A DNA stretch of 61,902 nucleotides from Xanthomonas pisi DSM 18956 (GTDB lineage: Bacteria > Pseudomonadota > Gammaproteobacteria > Xanthomonadales > Xanthomonadaceae), in contig NZ_JPLE01000021.1 of NCBI RefSeq assembly GCF_001010415.1, positions 1-61,902 on the forward strand, read 5' to 3'. A program made the translations under genes and the position numbers. Under the pieces are notes generated by a model. That model saw nothing but the letters and a program-made list of their open reading frames with translations. It was not told where the DNA came from and did no database searches. Shown in pieces: positions 17,634 to 27,429 of the stretch (positions within the stretch are counted from its first letter, which is position 1; each line of letters starts with the position of its first letter).

Positions 17634-20075
17634 ATGACGATGCCCGTTCGCGCCCGTTGGCGCGCATTGCCCCGCGCGCTGCGTTGGCCGGTATCGGCAG
17701 TGGTTGCGCTGTCTGTCGGCTACCTGCTGCTCGGCAATCTGCTGCTCAACACCCCGCTCGGGCCGGCAGCGCTCAACCGCAAGCCGGACACCTTCGCCAT
17801 GCAGTGGGGCCCCGGGCTGACCTGGTGGCCGGGACGGGTGATGTTGTGGAATGTCGATCTGCACGGCCGCTCCACGCGCAATCGCTGGAACGTCAGCGCG
17901 CAACGCATGAGCGGGCAGATACGGATGCTGCCCTTGCTGCGCCGGCAACTCCTGGTGCCGGAGCTGCAGGTGTACGGTGTGCGTGCCGGCCTGCAGTCGG
18001 CAACCTCCATGGCGGATGCCGTGGGCATGCCTCCGGCCGCTGCCGCAGTCGGTGCGCAGCCGGCAACCACCACGCTGGACGCAACATCGCCGGCGCCCGC
18101 GAACGATCCAGGCGAACACGCCGCAGCGCATGCAACGCGCGCGACAGCTGCGCCTTCCACAGCAACGACAGCGGCAGCCGCAGAACGTGCCAAGCCAACA
18201 CCAATACCAATACCAACATCGTCGTCGGACCAGGCACGCAATCCGCCAGCCTCCGATACCCCTGCAAACCCAACACCTGCCACGCCCGCCTGGACACTGC
18301 AGTTCGACCGTATCGAGGCCGCGCAGGTCCACGCGCTGTCGCTGCGTCAACTGCGGATCGAAGGTGACGGCCAGCTGCAGCTCGGTCTGTTCAAGCAGTT
18401 GCGTGGCGGGCCGATGGAGCTGTTTCCGTCGCATGCCGTGTTCGACAATGCGCGCGTGCACTGGGGCAACAGCGAGGTGCTGCGCAACGGGCAGCTGCGC
18501 CTGGAAGCGAGCATTGCCCGGCATGTCCCCGACCAGGCGCGGGGGCTGGCCCTGCTGCAGCTGACCGATGCGCTGGTGGCCCTGCACGGCGACACCGCAG
18601 CGCTGGACGTCACCCGCACTGCGCAGGGCCGGCACACGGTGGTCACGCGCCCGGGCAAGGGGCGCGCGGATGGCGAGTTGCGCTGGACGCGCGGTGCATT
18701 GCAACCCGGCAGCCAGCTGCACTGGCGTGCGCCCCTGCACGACAGCACGCGCACGCCTGCCGCATTGCTGGGCGAGCTGGCGGCGCAGTTGCAGGTGGAC
18801 GACGACCTGCGCCTGACCGTGAGCATGCCCGAGCCTGCCGATGCGGGACTGACGCTGGATGCCGACCTGCGCGTGCAGGGCCGGCAGTTGCCGCTGACAT
18901 CGCTGCGCAACCTGCTACCGCGCACCTCCGGGCATGCGCGGCTGCATTGGCAACTGGCCTCGCTCAGCTGGATTCCCGCCCTGTTTCCGGATGTCGACTG
19001 GCTCACCCTGGATGGCGATGGCCTGGTCGATGCAGACCTGCGCATTACGCGCGGCCAGCTCGGTGCAGGCAGTCGTCTGCAGGTGCCGCATGTGCGCGCG
19101 CAGGTCGGCGTGATGGGGCATGCCATCGACGGGCAGGCCAGTGCCGATCTGCGCGTGGACGCCGATGCAAACGGCCAGCTGCTGCCCGCACTTGCACTGC
19201 AGATGCAGCAGTTTTCGATCGCGCACACCGACGCGCCCACGCGTCCGTTCGTGCAAGGCCGCGATCTGCGCCTGGACCTGCAAACGCGCGCCGACGCACG
19301 CAACCTCACCACCTTGCGCGATGCCACGCGTGCGCATCTGACCTTCGCCAATGCGCGCGTGCCGGACCTGCGTGCGTACAACCGCTATCTGCCGCAACAG
19401 CAGCTGCGCTTCGATGGTGGCAACGGTGTGCTCAGTGGCGATCTGCAGATCGAACCCGGCGGGCGTATCGGCAAGGGCGGCTTGCGTATCGGTGCGCGCG
19501 CCGCGCGCCTGCAGTTCGCGGGGCTCGCGTTGCGTGGCGATGTGGATGCCGATCTGCGCCTGCAACGTGGCGATCTGCGCGCAGAAAACTTTCGCCTCGA
19601 TGCGAGCACGGTGCAGCTGCGCAATGTGGGTTTCACCGGTCCGGACGGACAACGCCGCGATGGCTGGTGGGCACGCATCGTGCTGGACGACACCCGCATG
19701 CAGTGGCGGCAGCCGATCGGTGTGGATGGGCGCGTGCGCATCCAGGTGCGCGATCTGGCGTTCCTGATGGCGCTGTACGCGCGCGACCGCTCCATTCCCG
19801 ACTGGATGCTGCGCCTGGTGGATGCGGGGCAGGCGCAGGTGACCGGCCGTGTGCAGTGGCAGGGCAACAGCGTCATCGTCGATCGACTGCAGGCACGCAA
19901 CGCGCGTTTCCAGGTCGATGCGCGATTGCGCCTGCAGGGCACGCAGCGCAGCGGCAGCCTGCTCGCACGCTGGGGTGTCTTGAGTGCGGCGATCGGCCTG
20001 CGCAACGACAGCCCCGAGTGGCACCTGCGACGCGCACAGGAGTGGTATCGGGCGCAGCCGGACCTGATCCGCTGA
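17634..20075 (+). CDS. AsmA-like inner-membrane protein, paralogue 2
   Basis: 813 residues from an ATG 9 bases after AAGGAG. It has the same plan as the preceding gene: an N-terminal membrane helix (WPVSAVVALSVGYLLLGNLLL), an LNTPLGPAALNRKPDTF segment matching LNTPLFDATTNRQPHKF in paralogue 1, and a long periplasmic beta-rich region. It differs by an insertion at about residues 132-218 that is almost pure Ala, Thr and Pro and replaces a short PIPPPP turn in paralogue 1. That looks like a flexible linker grown by slippage (CCAATA repeats near 18200). A TTGACA at 17583-17588 could be a -35 element. Role in the envelope is inferred from fold only. Confidence 0.75.
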   Translation: MTMPVRARWRALPRALRWPVSAVVALSVGYLLLGNLLLNTPLGPAALNRKPDTFAMQWGPGLTWWPGRVMLWNVDLHGRSTRNRWNVSAQRMSGQIRMLPLLRRQLLVPELQVYGVRAGLQSATSMADAVGMPPAAAAVGAQPATTTLDATSPAPANDPGEHAAAHATRATAAPSTATTAAAAERAKPTPIPIPTSSSDQARNPPASDTPANPTPATPAWTLQFDRIEAAQVHALSLRQLRIEGDGQLQLGLFKQLRGGPMELFPSHAVFDNARVHWGNSEVLRNGQLRLEASIARHVPDQARGLALLQLTDALVALHGDTAALDVTRTAQGRHTVVTRPGKGRADGELRWTRGALQPGSQLHWRAPLHDSTRTPAALLGELAAQLQVDDDLRLTVSMPEPADAGLTLDADLRVQGRQLPLTSLRNLLPRTSGHARLHWQLASLSWIPALFPDVDWLTLDGDGLVDADLRITRGQLGAGSRLQVPHVRAQVGVMGHAIDGQASADLRVDADANGQLLPALALQMQQFSIAHTDAPTRPFVQGRDLRLDLQTRADARNLTTLRDATRAHLTFANARVPDLRAYNRYLPQQQLRFDGGNGVLSGDLQIEPGGRIGKGGLRIGARAARLQFAGLALRGDVDADLRLQRGDLRAENFRLDASTVQLRNVGFTGPDGQRRDGWWARIVLDDTRMQWRQPIGVDGRVRIQVRDLAFLMALYARDRSIPDWMLRLVDAGQAQVTGRVQWQGNSVIVDRLQARNARFQVDARLRLQGTQRSGSLLARWGVLSAAIGLRNDSPEWHLRRAQEWYRAQPDLIR

Positions 20076-20175
20076 GCGCCGGCCACGCAGCGCTGCGTGA
20101 AGGCAACTGGACCAGTTCTGTACCGTCTGGTGTTGTTTTGCAGTGCAGCGTGCAAGTCGGATTCGGGGCGCGCAC

Positions 20176-20181
20176 TATGAT
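20176..20181 (+). promoter_or_regulatory. Candidate -10 hexamer TATGAT
   Basis: TATGAT is a good sigma-70 -10 element with no good -35 at 16-18 bases. A transcript from here would run only about 60 nt to the terminator at 20209-20246, with no ORF between. Confidence 0.25.
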
Positions 20182-20208
20182 CCTGCATCCCGACGTGGGG
20201 GAGGGAGC

Positions 20209-20246
20209 AAAGCCCGCTGGCAGTTCGCTGCAAGCGGGCTTTTTTA
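20209..20246 (+). terminator. Rho-independent terminator after the AsmA-like pair
   Basis: An 8-bp stem AGCCCGCT/AGCGGGCT (20211-20218, 20233-20240) is followed by six T (20240-20245). It lies 134 bases after the paralogue 2 stop and 52 bases before the end of the convergent gluconolactonase-like gene. Confidence 0.88.
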
Positions 20247-20297
20247 TTGCCTGAGGGCTGGCCAGTCAAGCGTGTGCAGCAGTGCAAACCCCTGGAT

Positions 20298-21215
20298 TCA
20301 AGTCAATTCCAGCAGCCACAGCGCGCTGCCGCCGGTGATGAACAAGCGCTTGTGATCCTGGTCGAAACTGCAGTTGGAGGCGGTGTGCGGGGTCGGCACC
20401 AGCCCCAGCAGGTGTCCCTGCGGATGGAAGACGCACACGCCTGCGCCGGAACTGCTCCATAGCCAGCCCTGGCGGTCCACGCACATGCCATCGGGCACAC
20501 CCTCGGGCACCACCGCAAAGCGGTGTGGATCGTGCAGTGCACCATCGCGCCAGTCCAGCGCGATGATCTCCTGCTCGCCAGCGCCGGTTTCCGGGGTTTG
20601 CGACACGTACAGCACGCGTTCGTCGGGCGAAAACGCCAGTCCATTGGGGTGATCCAGCCTGGCCATGCAGTGCAGCGCGCCACCATCGGGCGGCAGCCGG
20701 TAGAGGCCGTGATGGCCCAGCTCCTGCGGGCCGGGGCAGCCCTGGCTGGGCTTGAGCAGGCCGAACGGTGGGTCGGTGAACCAGATCGCGCCATCGCGCG
20801 CGACGATCAGATCGTTCGGCGAATTCAGCCGCTTGCCCTCGAAACGGCCGACCAGCAGATGCGCCCGTCCAGCCGCATCGCTGCGGGTGATCGCGCGGCG
20901 GCCATGCTCGCAATGCACCAGCCGCTGTTGCGCATCCACCGCATTGCCGTTGGTAAAGGCCGTGGCGTCCAGCAACACGTCCACCGCGCCGTCCTCGCGC
21001 CAACCGAGCACGCGGCGGCCCACCACGTCGCTCCACACCAGCGTGCGCTGCGCCTCCCACCACACCGGGCCTTCGCTCCAGGTCGCCTGGTCGTACAGCG
21101 TGTGCAGGCGCGCGTTACCCAGCCGCGCGGCCAGGGCGGGGTGCTGCGTCGTCGGCGGTGCGCACCGGGTTGGCGGTGGCGGGCCGGCCGGCCGCACGCG
21201 GCAATGGCTGTCCAT
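20298..21215 (-). CDS. SMP-30/gluconolactonase family protein
   Basis: 305-residue six-bladed beta-propeller of the SMP-30/LRE family, which hydrolyses sugar lactones using a bound divalent metal. Typical motifs are WSEGPVWW near residue 45, NGNAVDAQQRLVHCEHG near 90, NSPNDLIVARDGAIWFTDP near 135 and HPNGLAFSPDERVLYVS near 190. No signal peptide is evident. The ATG at 21215 shares its A with the stop codon (TGATG) of the upstream cupin gene, so the two are translationally coupled. A lactonase acting on a sugar oxidised elsewhere is the likely role; the sugar is unknown. A longer open frame to 22100 is only lack of stops. Confidence 0.88.
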   Translation of the reverse strand: MDSHCRVRPAGPPPPTRCAPPTTQHPALAARLGNARLHTLYDQATWSEGPVWWEAQRTLVWSDVVGRRVLGWREDGAVDVLLDATAFTNGNAVDAQQRLVHCEHGRRAITRSDAAGRAHLLVGRFEGKRLNSPNDLIVARDGAIWFTDPPFGLLKPSQGCPGPQELGHHGLYRLPPDGGALHCMARLDHPNGLAFSPDERVLYVSQTPETGAGEQEIIALDWRDGALHDPHRFAVVPEGVPDGMCVDRQGWLWSSSGAGVCVFHPQGHLLGLVPTPHTASNCSFDQDHKRLFITGGSALWLLELT

Positions 21216-21733
21216 CAACGCGGCGCCTCGTGACCGAACGGATGCGCCACCGCCGCGCCGGGCGATTGCGCAAACTGCACCAGCATCTGAAAGCACGGCG
21301 CATCGCCGAGCTGGCCGGAACGGTGACCACGCGCATCGGTGGTGCCCTGATCCTGGCCGAAATGGATATCGCCAGGGCCCATTTCCACCATCGTGCCGTC
21401 GCCGGTTTCGATGAACCAGCGGCCACGCAGCGGAATCACCCACTGCGGATGCGGACTCTCGTGCCAGTCGCCGACCCAGCCCACCGGCAGCACCGCAAAC
21501 TGGATGCCGAGCACCTCGCCCGGGAACGGCCGCAGCCACTGCGGCGCGGCACCGCCCCCCACGCTCTTGCTGCCGAAACCCGGCAATTGCGAAGGATTGA
21601 GCTGGCTGGCGCCATCCGGCCCGGTCCACAGGTGCAGGAACGGCAGGCTGGGTGGCAACGCCGGATCGGTGCCGTCGTTGTTCAACGCAAGCTGGGATGG
21701 CAGCAACGCGGCGGGCAACAGGTTGGTGGACAT
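21215..21733 (-). CDS. Cupin-domain protein
   Basis: 172 residues with a single cupin barrel: HPQWVIPLRGRWFIETGDG near residues 95-113 and GPGDIHFGQD near 120-129 correspond to the two conserved cupin motifs, although the usual second-motif His array is reduced. It is coupled to the downstream gluconolactonase by a one-base overlap, which points to a shared sugar pathway (isomerase or sensor are common cupin roles). It is transcribed away from glnE. Function is not specific. Confidence 0.75.
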   Translation of the reverse strand: MSTNLLPAALLPSQLALNNDGTDPALPPSLPFLHLWTGPDGASQLNPSQLPGFGSKSVGGGAAPQWLRPFPGEVLGIQFAVLPVGWVGDWHESPHPQWVIPLRGRWFIETGDGTMVEMGPGDIHFGQDQGTTDARGHRSGQLGDAPCFQMLVQFAQSPGAAVAHPFGHEAPR

Positions 21734-22190
21734 GACGGAGCCTTGTGCAAAAACCGCAGTGCAGCACGGCTGTCGTCAGGGCTCCGTCAGCGGGATGTTC
21801 AACGCTTGGAAATCGCGTGCCCATCGCAACGGGCACCGCGCGCGACGCCTGTTTGCCTGCTTGGGATGGATTGAACGTCCGTTGACGATCGCCAGCCTGC
21901 AGTCCCCGCGCTGACCATGTTGGCGCTTGGTGTGTCGCTTGCCCGAGCGCGTCGGGTGCATCGCCAACATCGGTGCGCTGCGCTTCAACGCCGAATCTGC
22001 GCTGCGGCCCGTGGCCCGGTGCCCAGGCACGGCGTCGCTCCGGTCGCGGCTGCGACCGACGCTGTGGCGTACAGCCACTCGCGGCGCTTTGCCTGCCCAT
22101 CGTGCAGGCGGGAGCAGCAACAGCCTACGGTTGCGGGGCGATGGAGCGCGCCTACATGCCACTGTCGTGGCGGGATGCCAGAATCGGCAG
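21734..22190. other. Divergent spacer between cupin gene and glnE
   Basis: 457 bases separating two divergently read units, so promoters for both should lie here. The glnE frame stays open upstream to 21927, but that stretch does not resemble GlnE. No clear hexamers or operators were picked out. Confidence 0.5.
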
Positions 22191-25016
22191 ATGCCGCTGC
22201 CGATCTCCTCCGCTTCTCCTGCGCTCACCGCTCTGATCGAGCGGGCCGTGGCGCGTGTCCGTCAGGCCGTCCCTGCCGAGCTGCCGTGGCCCGGCGGCGA
22301 TCTTGCGCCAGTGCTCGAACAGGTTGCGCTGGCCAGCGACTTCGCGCTGGAAACCCTGGCGCGTCAACCCGCCTTGCTGCAGCACCTGGCCCAGGCCGAT
22401 CCGCCACCGCTGCCGGTGCCGACGCTGGACCCGGCGCAGCCGCAGGCCTGGGCGGCGCAGCTGCGGCGCTACCGCGCTGCGGAGTCCACCCGGCTGGTGT
22501 GGCGCGACGTGCTGGGTCTGGACAGCGTGGACGACACGCTTGCCGGTGCAACCCGGTTGGCGGAAACCTGCCTGCAATGCGCGCTGCAGGCGCTGGAGCA
22601 GCAGTTCGACAGCCGCCACGGGCAGGTGATGGCCGACGACGGCAGCGTGCAGCGGCTGGTGGTGTTCGGGCTGGGCAAACTCGGCGGCGGCGAGCTGAAT
22701 TTCTCCTCGGATGTGGATCTGGTCTACGCCTACCCGCAGGGCGGGCAGTCCGACGGCGCCCGCCCGTTGGCGGCCGAAGAGTACTTCGCGCGGTTGGGCC
22801 AGCAACTGGCCAGGCTGCTCGACGAGACCACCGCCGACGGGTTCAGTCACCGCGTGGATCTGCGTCTGCGGCCGTTCGGCACCGCCGGCCGCGTGGCGTT
22901 GTCGTTCACCGGCATGGACCAGTATTTCCAGCGCGAGGGTCGCGATTGGGAGCGCTATGCCTGGCTCAAGGCGCGCGCGGTGGCAGGCGACATCGCCGCC
23001 GGCGAGGCGTGGCTGGAAACGCTGCGGCCGTTCGTCTACCGGCGCTATCTGGATTTCACCGCGCTGGACGGCCTGCGCGAGATGAAGGCCGCCATCACTG
23101 CCGAAGTGGCGCGGCACGACCGGCTGGACGACATCAAGCGCGGACCCGGCGGCATTCGCGAGATCGAATTTCTTGCGCAATCGCTGCAACTGATCCGCGC
23201 CGGACGCGAGCCCGCGCTGCGCGAGCGACGCCTGTTGCCCGCGTTGCAGGCGCTGGTGGCCGCAGGCCAGATCGAAGCGGACAACGGTGCGGCCTTGACT
23301 GCGGCGTATCGCTTTTTGCGGCGTCTGGAGAACCGCCTGCAGATGCTGCGCGATGCGCAGACCCATGCCTTGCCGCAGGCGCCGCTGGACCGCGAGCGGA
23401 TTGCACTGGGCCTGGGCCATGCGGACTGGCCGGCGCTGCTGGACGCGCTGGCGCCGCATCGCAGCCGGGTGGCGGCGGAATTTGCCGAGTTGCTGGCGCC
23501 GCGCGTGCGTGCCACTGCGCCGGATGCGCTGGCCGATTACTGGCGCGCATTGCCCGAGGGCGATGCGGCGCCGTTGCTGGGCATCGGCTTGCACGACCCG
23601 GGCAATGCACATCAGGTGCTGAGCGATTTTGCGCAGTCATCCGGCGTGCGCGCACTGTCCGACACCGCGCGTGCGCGGCTGGATCGCGTCATGCCGGCGC
23701 TGCTGCACGCGGCCACGCGCGCCAGCCAGCCCGATGCGGCCGTGCGGCGCATGCTGGGCCTGTTGCAGGCCACCTTGCGCCGCACCAGCTATCTGGCGCT
23801 GCTGGACGAACAACCCAGCGCGCTCGCACGCCTGGTCGATGTCCTTTCGCGCAGCGCGTTGCTGGCCGAGCGCCTGGCCGCGTACCCGCTGCTGCTGGAC
23901 GAGTTGCTCGACACCCGCATCAGCGGGCCATTGCCCGATCGCGCGGCCCTGCAGGCGGCGTGCGCCGACACGCTGCAGATCGACGATACCGAAGCGGCCC
24001 TGCGCGAACTCAACGAGCGCCGGCTGGCGTTGAGCTTCCGTATCGCGCTGGCCACGCTCGACGGCCGCCAACGTGCGGTGGACAGCACCCGGCAACTGGC
24101 CTGGCTTGCCGAGGCGGTGGTGCAGACCGTCCTGCAGCTGGCGCGGGTCGAGCTGGTCGCCGCGCACGGGCAGGTACCCGGCGGCACGTTTGCCATCATC
24201 GGCTACGGCAGCCTGGGTGGGTTGGAACTGGGCTTCGGCTCGGATCTGGATCTGGTGTTTCTCTACGATCATCCGCGCGCGGTGGAAAGCTCCGACGGCA
24301 AACGGCCGCTGGAAGCCGGGCGCTGGTTCGCACGCCTTGCGCAGAAGGTGATGGCGTTGCTCGCGGCCGAAACCGGCGCCGGCCGCCTGTACGACATCGA
24401 TGTGCGGCTGCGCCCGGATGGCGGCAAGGGGGCGCTGGTGTCGTCGCTGGCCAGCTACCGCGAGTATCAGCGCGAACGCGCGTGGACCTGGGAGCATCAG
24501 GCGCTGGTGCGCGCACGTGCGGTCGCAGGCGACGCTACGCTATGCGAGGCCTTTGCGCAGGTACGCGAGCAGACGCTGGCGCGCGTGCGCGACACTGCGC
24601 TGTTGCACGAGGAGGTGCGCAAGATGCGCGCACGCATGCGCGCCGAACTCGACCGCAGCGATGCCGGCCGGCTGGATCTCAAGCAGGGTGCCGGCGGCCT
24701 GGTCGATCTGGAATTCCTGCTGCAGGCCGGTGTGCTGGGCCAGGCGGCGCAGCATCCGCCGTTGCTGCAGGTCTGCGACACGCCGGCCTTGATCGATGCG
24801 CTGGTGCAGGCGCAGTGGCTGCCCGGCACTGCCGCGCAAGCGCTGCACGACGCACATGCCACGCTGGTGGAGGCCGGGCTGGCCTGCACGCTGGACCGGC
24901 GCCCACGCCTGATCACGCCGACCGCCGCCATCCAGCAGGCCACCGGCAGCATCTTTGCGATCGCGCAGGCGCAAGGCCTGGCGTTCCCGCGCGGCAGGGA
25001 CGAACCGCGTGCGTGA
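22191..25016 (+). CDS. glnE: Bifunctional glutamine synthetase adenylyltransferase/deadenylase
   Basis: GlnE adds AMP to, and phosphorolytically removes it from, a Tyr of glutamine synthetase, under control of PII and glutamine. From the ATG at 22191 the product is 941 residues, close to the 946 of E. coli. Two nucleotidyltransferase domains are visible: the N-terminal one with [18 protein letters not shown] (near residues 160-177; G-G-S-D-x-D pattern) and the C-terminal one with [19 protein letters not shown] (near 670-690). [12 protein letters not shown] near residue 318 and [12 protein letters not shown] near 830 mark the following conserved blocks. Longer starts (to 21917) are open but non-homologous in character. 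Confidence 0.96.
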   Translation: MPLPISSASPALTALIERAVARVRQAVPAELPWPGGDLAPVLEQVALASDFALETLARQPALLQHLAQADPPPLPVPTLDPAQPQAWAAQLRRYRAAESTRLVWRDVLGLDSVDDTLAGATRLAETCLQCALQALEQQFDSRHGQVMADDGSVQRLVVFGLGKLGGGELNFSSDVDLVYAYPQGGQSDGARPLAAEEYFARLGQQLARLLDETTADGFSHRVDLRLRPFGTAGRVALSFTGMDQYFQREGRDWERYAWLKARAVAGDIAAGEAWLETLRPFVYRRYLDFTALDGLREMKAAITAEVARHDRLDDIKRGPGGIREIEFLAQSLQLIRAGREPALRERRLLPALQALVAAGQIEADNGAALTAAYRFLRRLENRLQMLRDAQTHALPQAPLDRERIALGLGHADWPALLDALAPHRSRVAAEFAELLAPRVRATAPDALADYWRALPEGDAAPLLGIGLHDPGNAHQVLSDFAQSSGVRALSDTARARLDRVMPALLHAATRASQPDAAVRRMLGLLQATLRRTSYLALLDEQPSALARLVDVLSRSALLAERLAAYPLLLDELLDTRISGPLPDRAALQAACADTLQIDDTEAALRELNERRLALSFRIALATLDGRQRAVDSTRQLAWLAEAVVQTVLQLARVELVAAHGQVPGGTFAIIGYGSLGGLELGFGSDLDLVFLYDHPRAVESSDGKRPLEAGRWFARLAQKVMALLAAETGAGRLYDIDVRLRPDGGKGALVSSLASYREYQRERAWTWEHQALVRARAVAGDATLCEAFAQVREQTLARVRDTALLHEEVRKMRARMRAELDRSDAGRLDLKQGAGGLVDLEFLLQAGVLGQAAQHPPLLQVCDTPALIDALVQAQWLPGTAAQALHDAHATLVEAGLACTLDRRPRLITPTAAIQQATGSIFAIAQAQGLAFPRGRDEPRA

Positions 25017-25111
25017 GGCATTGCATGGGGTGTGCAGATGATCGCAGCGCAGCCTGCGTGCTGCCGCTGGCACCGTGGGCCAGGCACACAGGCGGCCCGG
25101 CAGCAGAGTAA

Positions 25112-25252
25112 GAATGGCCAGCAAACGTAGCGGGCAGTCGTCAGCTGGGTGCGGACGGCGCGCTCGGAGCCGGCGTATACGCGTGCTCGATGCTGCACCG
25201 GGCACCGACCGCGCACGCCAGGTGGTGAGCACAGTCGTTGTGTTGGCTGCCC
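25112..25252 (-). mobile_element. MITE copy 3 (141 bp, inverted and diverged)
   Basis: Read on the minus strand this matches the two MITEs at 17.2-17.5 kb over its whole length: GACTGTGCTCACC...GCCGTCC...GACGACTGCCCGCTACG. It has the same 141-base size, with decayed ends (GGGCAGCCAACACAAC and GTTTGCTGGCCATTC). It fills most of the gap between glnE and the next gene. Confidence 0.65.
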
Positions 25253-25357
25253 TGAGGCTGTCGCCGCCGGCTGTGTCTGCAGGCAGTCAGGTACGGTCTG
25301 CAGCAACGGCAGCACGCCATGCGCAGCGCAGCGGCGTGTCGGTGGTGATCGGCCGCG

Positions 25358-25858
25358 TCAATGCGGTGGCGATGCCGCAGCCGCAGGCTGCGCACGTGCG
25401 ATGGTCGCGGTGAAGCTGGCCGAACGTGTCAGCGCCTGCGGGTTGGACACGATCCGCCCCAGACGCACCAGATCGCGCGATGGCGTATAGCCGCGGTAGA
25501 ACACCGCCAGATTGCCCCAGGGCACGTAATACATCAGGTCGCCCACCTGCGCCGGGCCGGCAGGGCCGACGGCGCTCAGGTCGAGTTTGCTCGGCAGGTA
25601 GCTGATCTTCTCGCTCGCATGGAAGTCTTCGAAAGACACGGTCATCGGCAGCCGCGCCAGCAGGTCGCGCGTGGCCGAGTGATCGACCAGTTCGGCTTCG
25701 ACGACGTCATTGCCGATGGTGAGGGTGATACGCATCGTGCGCTCCGGTGTCGGTGGGGCGGTCGCCGCCGGTGGCGTTGCAGCCGAACAGGCGGTGACCA
25801 GGAAGGCGCATCCCAGGACCAGGGTGCGCAAGCAGGCGCTGGAGCGAAGGATTGGCAT
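25358..25858 (-). CDS. Cyclophilin-like lipoprotein
   Basis: 166 residues. An N-terminal signal ends in a lipobox (LVTACS), so it should be a periplasm-facing lipoprotein. After a Pro/Ala/Thr-rich linker comes a roughly 110-residue cyclophilin-like domain (MRITLTIGNDVVEAELVDHS, LLARLPMTVSFEDFH, PWGNLAVFYRG) of the kind found in small bacterial proteins of unknown activity. It lies 18 bases downstream of an alpha/beta hydrolase gene on the same strand, so an operon is likely. No peptidyl-prolyl isomerase activity should be assumed. Confidence 0.8.
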   Translation of the reverse strand: MPILRSSACLRTLVLGCAFLVTACSAATPPAATAPPTPERTMRITLTIGNDVVEAELVDHSATRDLLARLPMTVSFEDFHASEKISYLPSKLDLSAVGPAGPAQVGDLMYYVPWGNLAVFYRGYTPSRDLVRLGRIVSNPQALTRSASFTATIARAQPAAAASPPH

Positions 25859-25876
25859 CGGCGCTGCCCTCGTGGA

Positions 25877-26905
25877 TTACTGCAGGTGTTTGCGGAAGAA
25901 CGCGGTGAGCGTGTCGAATGGAATCAGATCCACGCGGTCGTACAGGTCCACATGTCCTGCGCCCGGCACGATCAGCAGTTGCTTGGGCTGGTCGGCCAGA
26001 CGGTAGGCTTCTTCGCTGAACTCGCGCGAATGCGCGTTCTCGCCGGCAATGAACAGCATCGCGCGCGGCGAAATGGTCTCGATGTCGTTGAACGGGTAGA
26101 AGTTCATGAACTTGACGTTGCTGGTCAGCGTCGGACGGGTGGTGTGCTCGGGCGACTGACCCTCGGGTGTGTGCTGTCCGCGCGGTGTGCGATAGAAATC
26201 GTAGAACTCGCGCTCGATCGGCGTGGACTGCGGCGTCAGTGCCAGGACCGTGCCGCCGGTGTATTCCACCGGCCCGCCGCTGAATTCGGTAGTGCGTTGC
26301 TTGGCGGCCGCAGCGATGATCTGCTTGCGCTGCGCCAGGCCGAGCCCGTGACGCAGGCCGTTGCGGTTGGCCGCGCCCATGTCGTACATGCTGACCGTTG
26401 CGATCGCACGCATGCGCGGGTCGATCTTGGCGGCGCTGATCACGAAGCTGCCGCTGCCGCAGATACCCAGCGCGCCGATCTGCTCGCGATCGACAGACCT
26501 CTGCGTTTCCAGGAAATCCACCGCCGCGCTGAAGTCTTCGGCATAGATGTCCGGCGATACCGCATTGCGCGGCTGCCCCTCGCTTTCGCCCCAGAACGAC
26601 AGGTCCAGCGACAGCGTCACAAAGCCCTGCTCGGCAAGTTTGGTGGCGTAGAGATTGGCGCTTTGTTCCTTGACCGCCCCCATCGGATGACCGACCACAA
26701 TGGCCGGATGCCGCTTGCTGGTGTCCAGGCCCTTGGGGACGAACAGGTTGCCGGCCACAGTCATCCGGTACTGATTCTTGAAAGTGACCTTTTGCATGGT
26801 CACCGTATCGCTGGTGTAGAAATTATCGGCACCGTTTGACATGTCTGCTCCTAGCGTTGGGAATGAAACGAGCAAGAGCACCAGAAGGAGGATGCGCAGT
26901 TGCAT
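25877..26905 (-). CDS. Secreted alpha/beta hydrolase
   Basis: 342 residues from the internal ATG at 26905, chosen because it begins a clean signal peptide (MQLRILLLVLLLVSFPTLGA); eight further residues are possible upstream. The nucleophile elbow reads GICGSGSFV, with GHPMGA as oxyanion-loop region and a C-terminal VPGAGHVDLYD holding the His. It resembles the YcjY-like/DUF-type hydrolases annotated as dienelactone hydrolase-like proteins. It is read just before the cyclophilin-like lipoprotein. Substrate unknown. Confidence 0.85.
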   Translation of the reverse strand: MQLRILLLVLLLVSFPTLGADMSNGADNFYTSDTVTMQKVTFKNQYRMTVAGNLFVPKGLDTSKRHPAIVVGHPMGAVKEQSANLYATKLAEQGFVTLSLDLSFWGESEGQPRNAVSPDIYAEDFSAAVDFLETQRSVDREQIGALGICGSGSFVISAAKIDPRMRAIATVSMYDMGAANRNGLRHGLGLAQRKQIIAAAAKQRTTEFSGGPVEYTGGTVLALTPQSTPIEREFYDFYRTPRGQHTPEGQSPEHTTRPTLTSNVKFMNFYPFNDIETISPRAMLFIAGENAHSREFSEEAYRLADQPKQLLIVPGAGHVDLYDRVDLIPFDTLTAFFRKHLQ

Positions 26906-27050
26906 GGTGTGGCTCTCATGAAGGTGCACGCCGCCGGACTGGTGTGCCGCTGCGGTTGCGTTTGCCGGTGGATGAAGGGGTGAGCTGTGCGGCCCACCTG
27001 CTGCAGTCGGTGGGCGTTGCTGCCGCCGTGGTGCGCCTTGCGGTGACCTA

Positions 27051-27215
27051 GAGCGTGTTATGCACTTTGAGATGAGATGCGTTGGCCGTCAGCGGTGCGG
27101 AGCGGGTGCTGCGTGGCGCCGGCTTGGCTGGCGCCAAGGCAAGCCGCGCAGCGCAAGGCTTGCCTCGACGCGCCACAGGACGCTTCGCACTCACCTCAAA
27201 GTACATAACACGCTC
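27051..27215. mobile_element. MITE of a second family (165 bp)
   Basis: Ends are 26-base inverted repeats starting GAGCGTGTTATGCACTTTGA and differing at two positions, flanked by TA on each side. The interior is GC-rich and non-coding. It sits between the hydrolase gene and the convergent end of the transporter region; the rest of the 26906-27429 gap holds nothing I can name. Confidence 0.8.
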
Positions 27216-27429
27216 TAATTTAGGTCAGGCGCTGCGCCTGAGCATTACTGCTACGTGCATGCCTTCATGCGGGTGTTTCATGAGTCGTTTGAGGTGCCGC
27301 GCACACCGCCTCGTGACGCGTCCTGGCTGCCGTGCAGGCGGCGTGCGCTGACGGCGTGTCGATGGCGCCGACCGAGCGTGTGGAGCGCAGGGACCTGTGT
27401 GTGCGACGCTGCGATGACGCAACGGTGAT

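Noticed and set aside
20298..22100. A single 600-residue minus-strand protein
   Set aside because: Only the last 305 residues match a family (gluconolactonase). The upstream part overlaps the cupin gene in another frame, and the TGATG junction gives a natural start.
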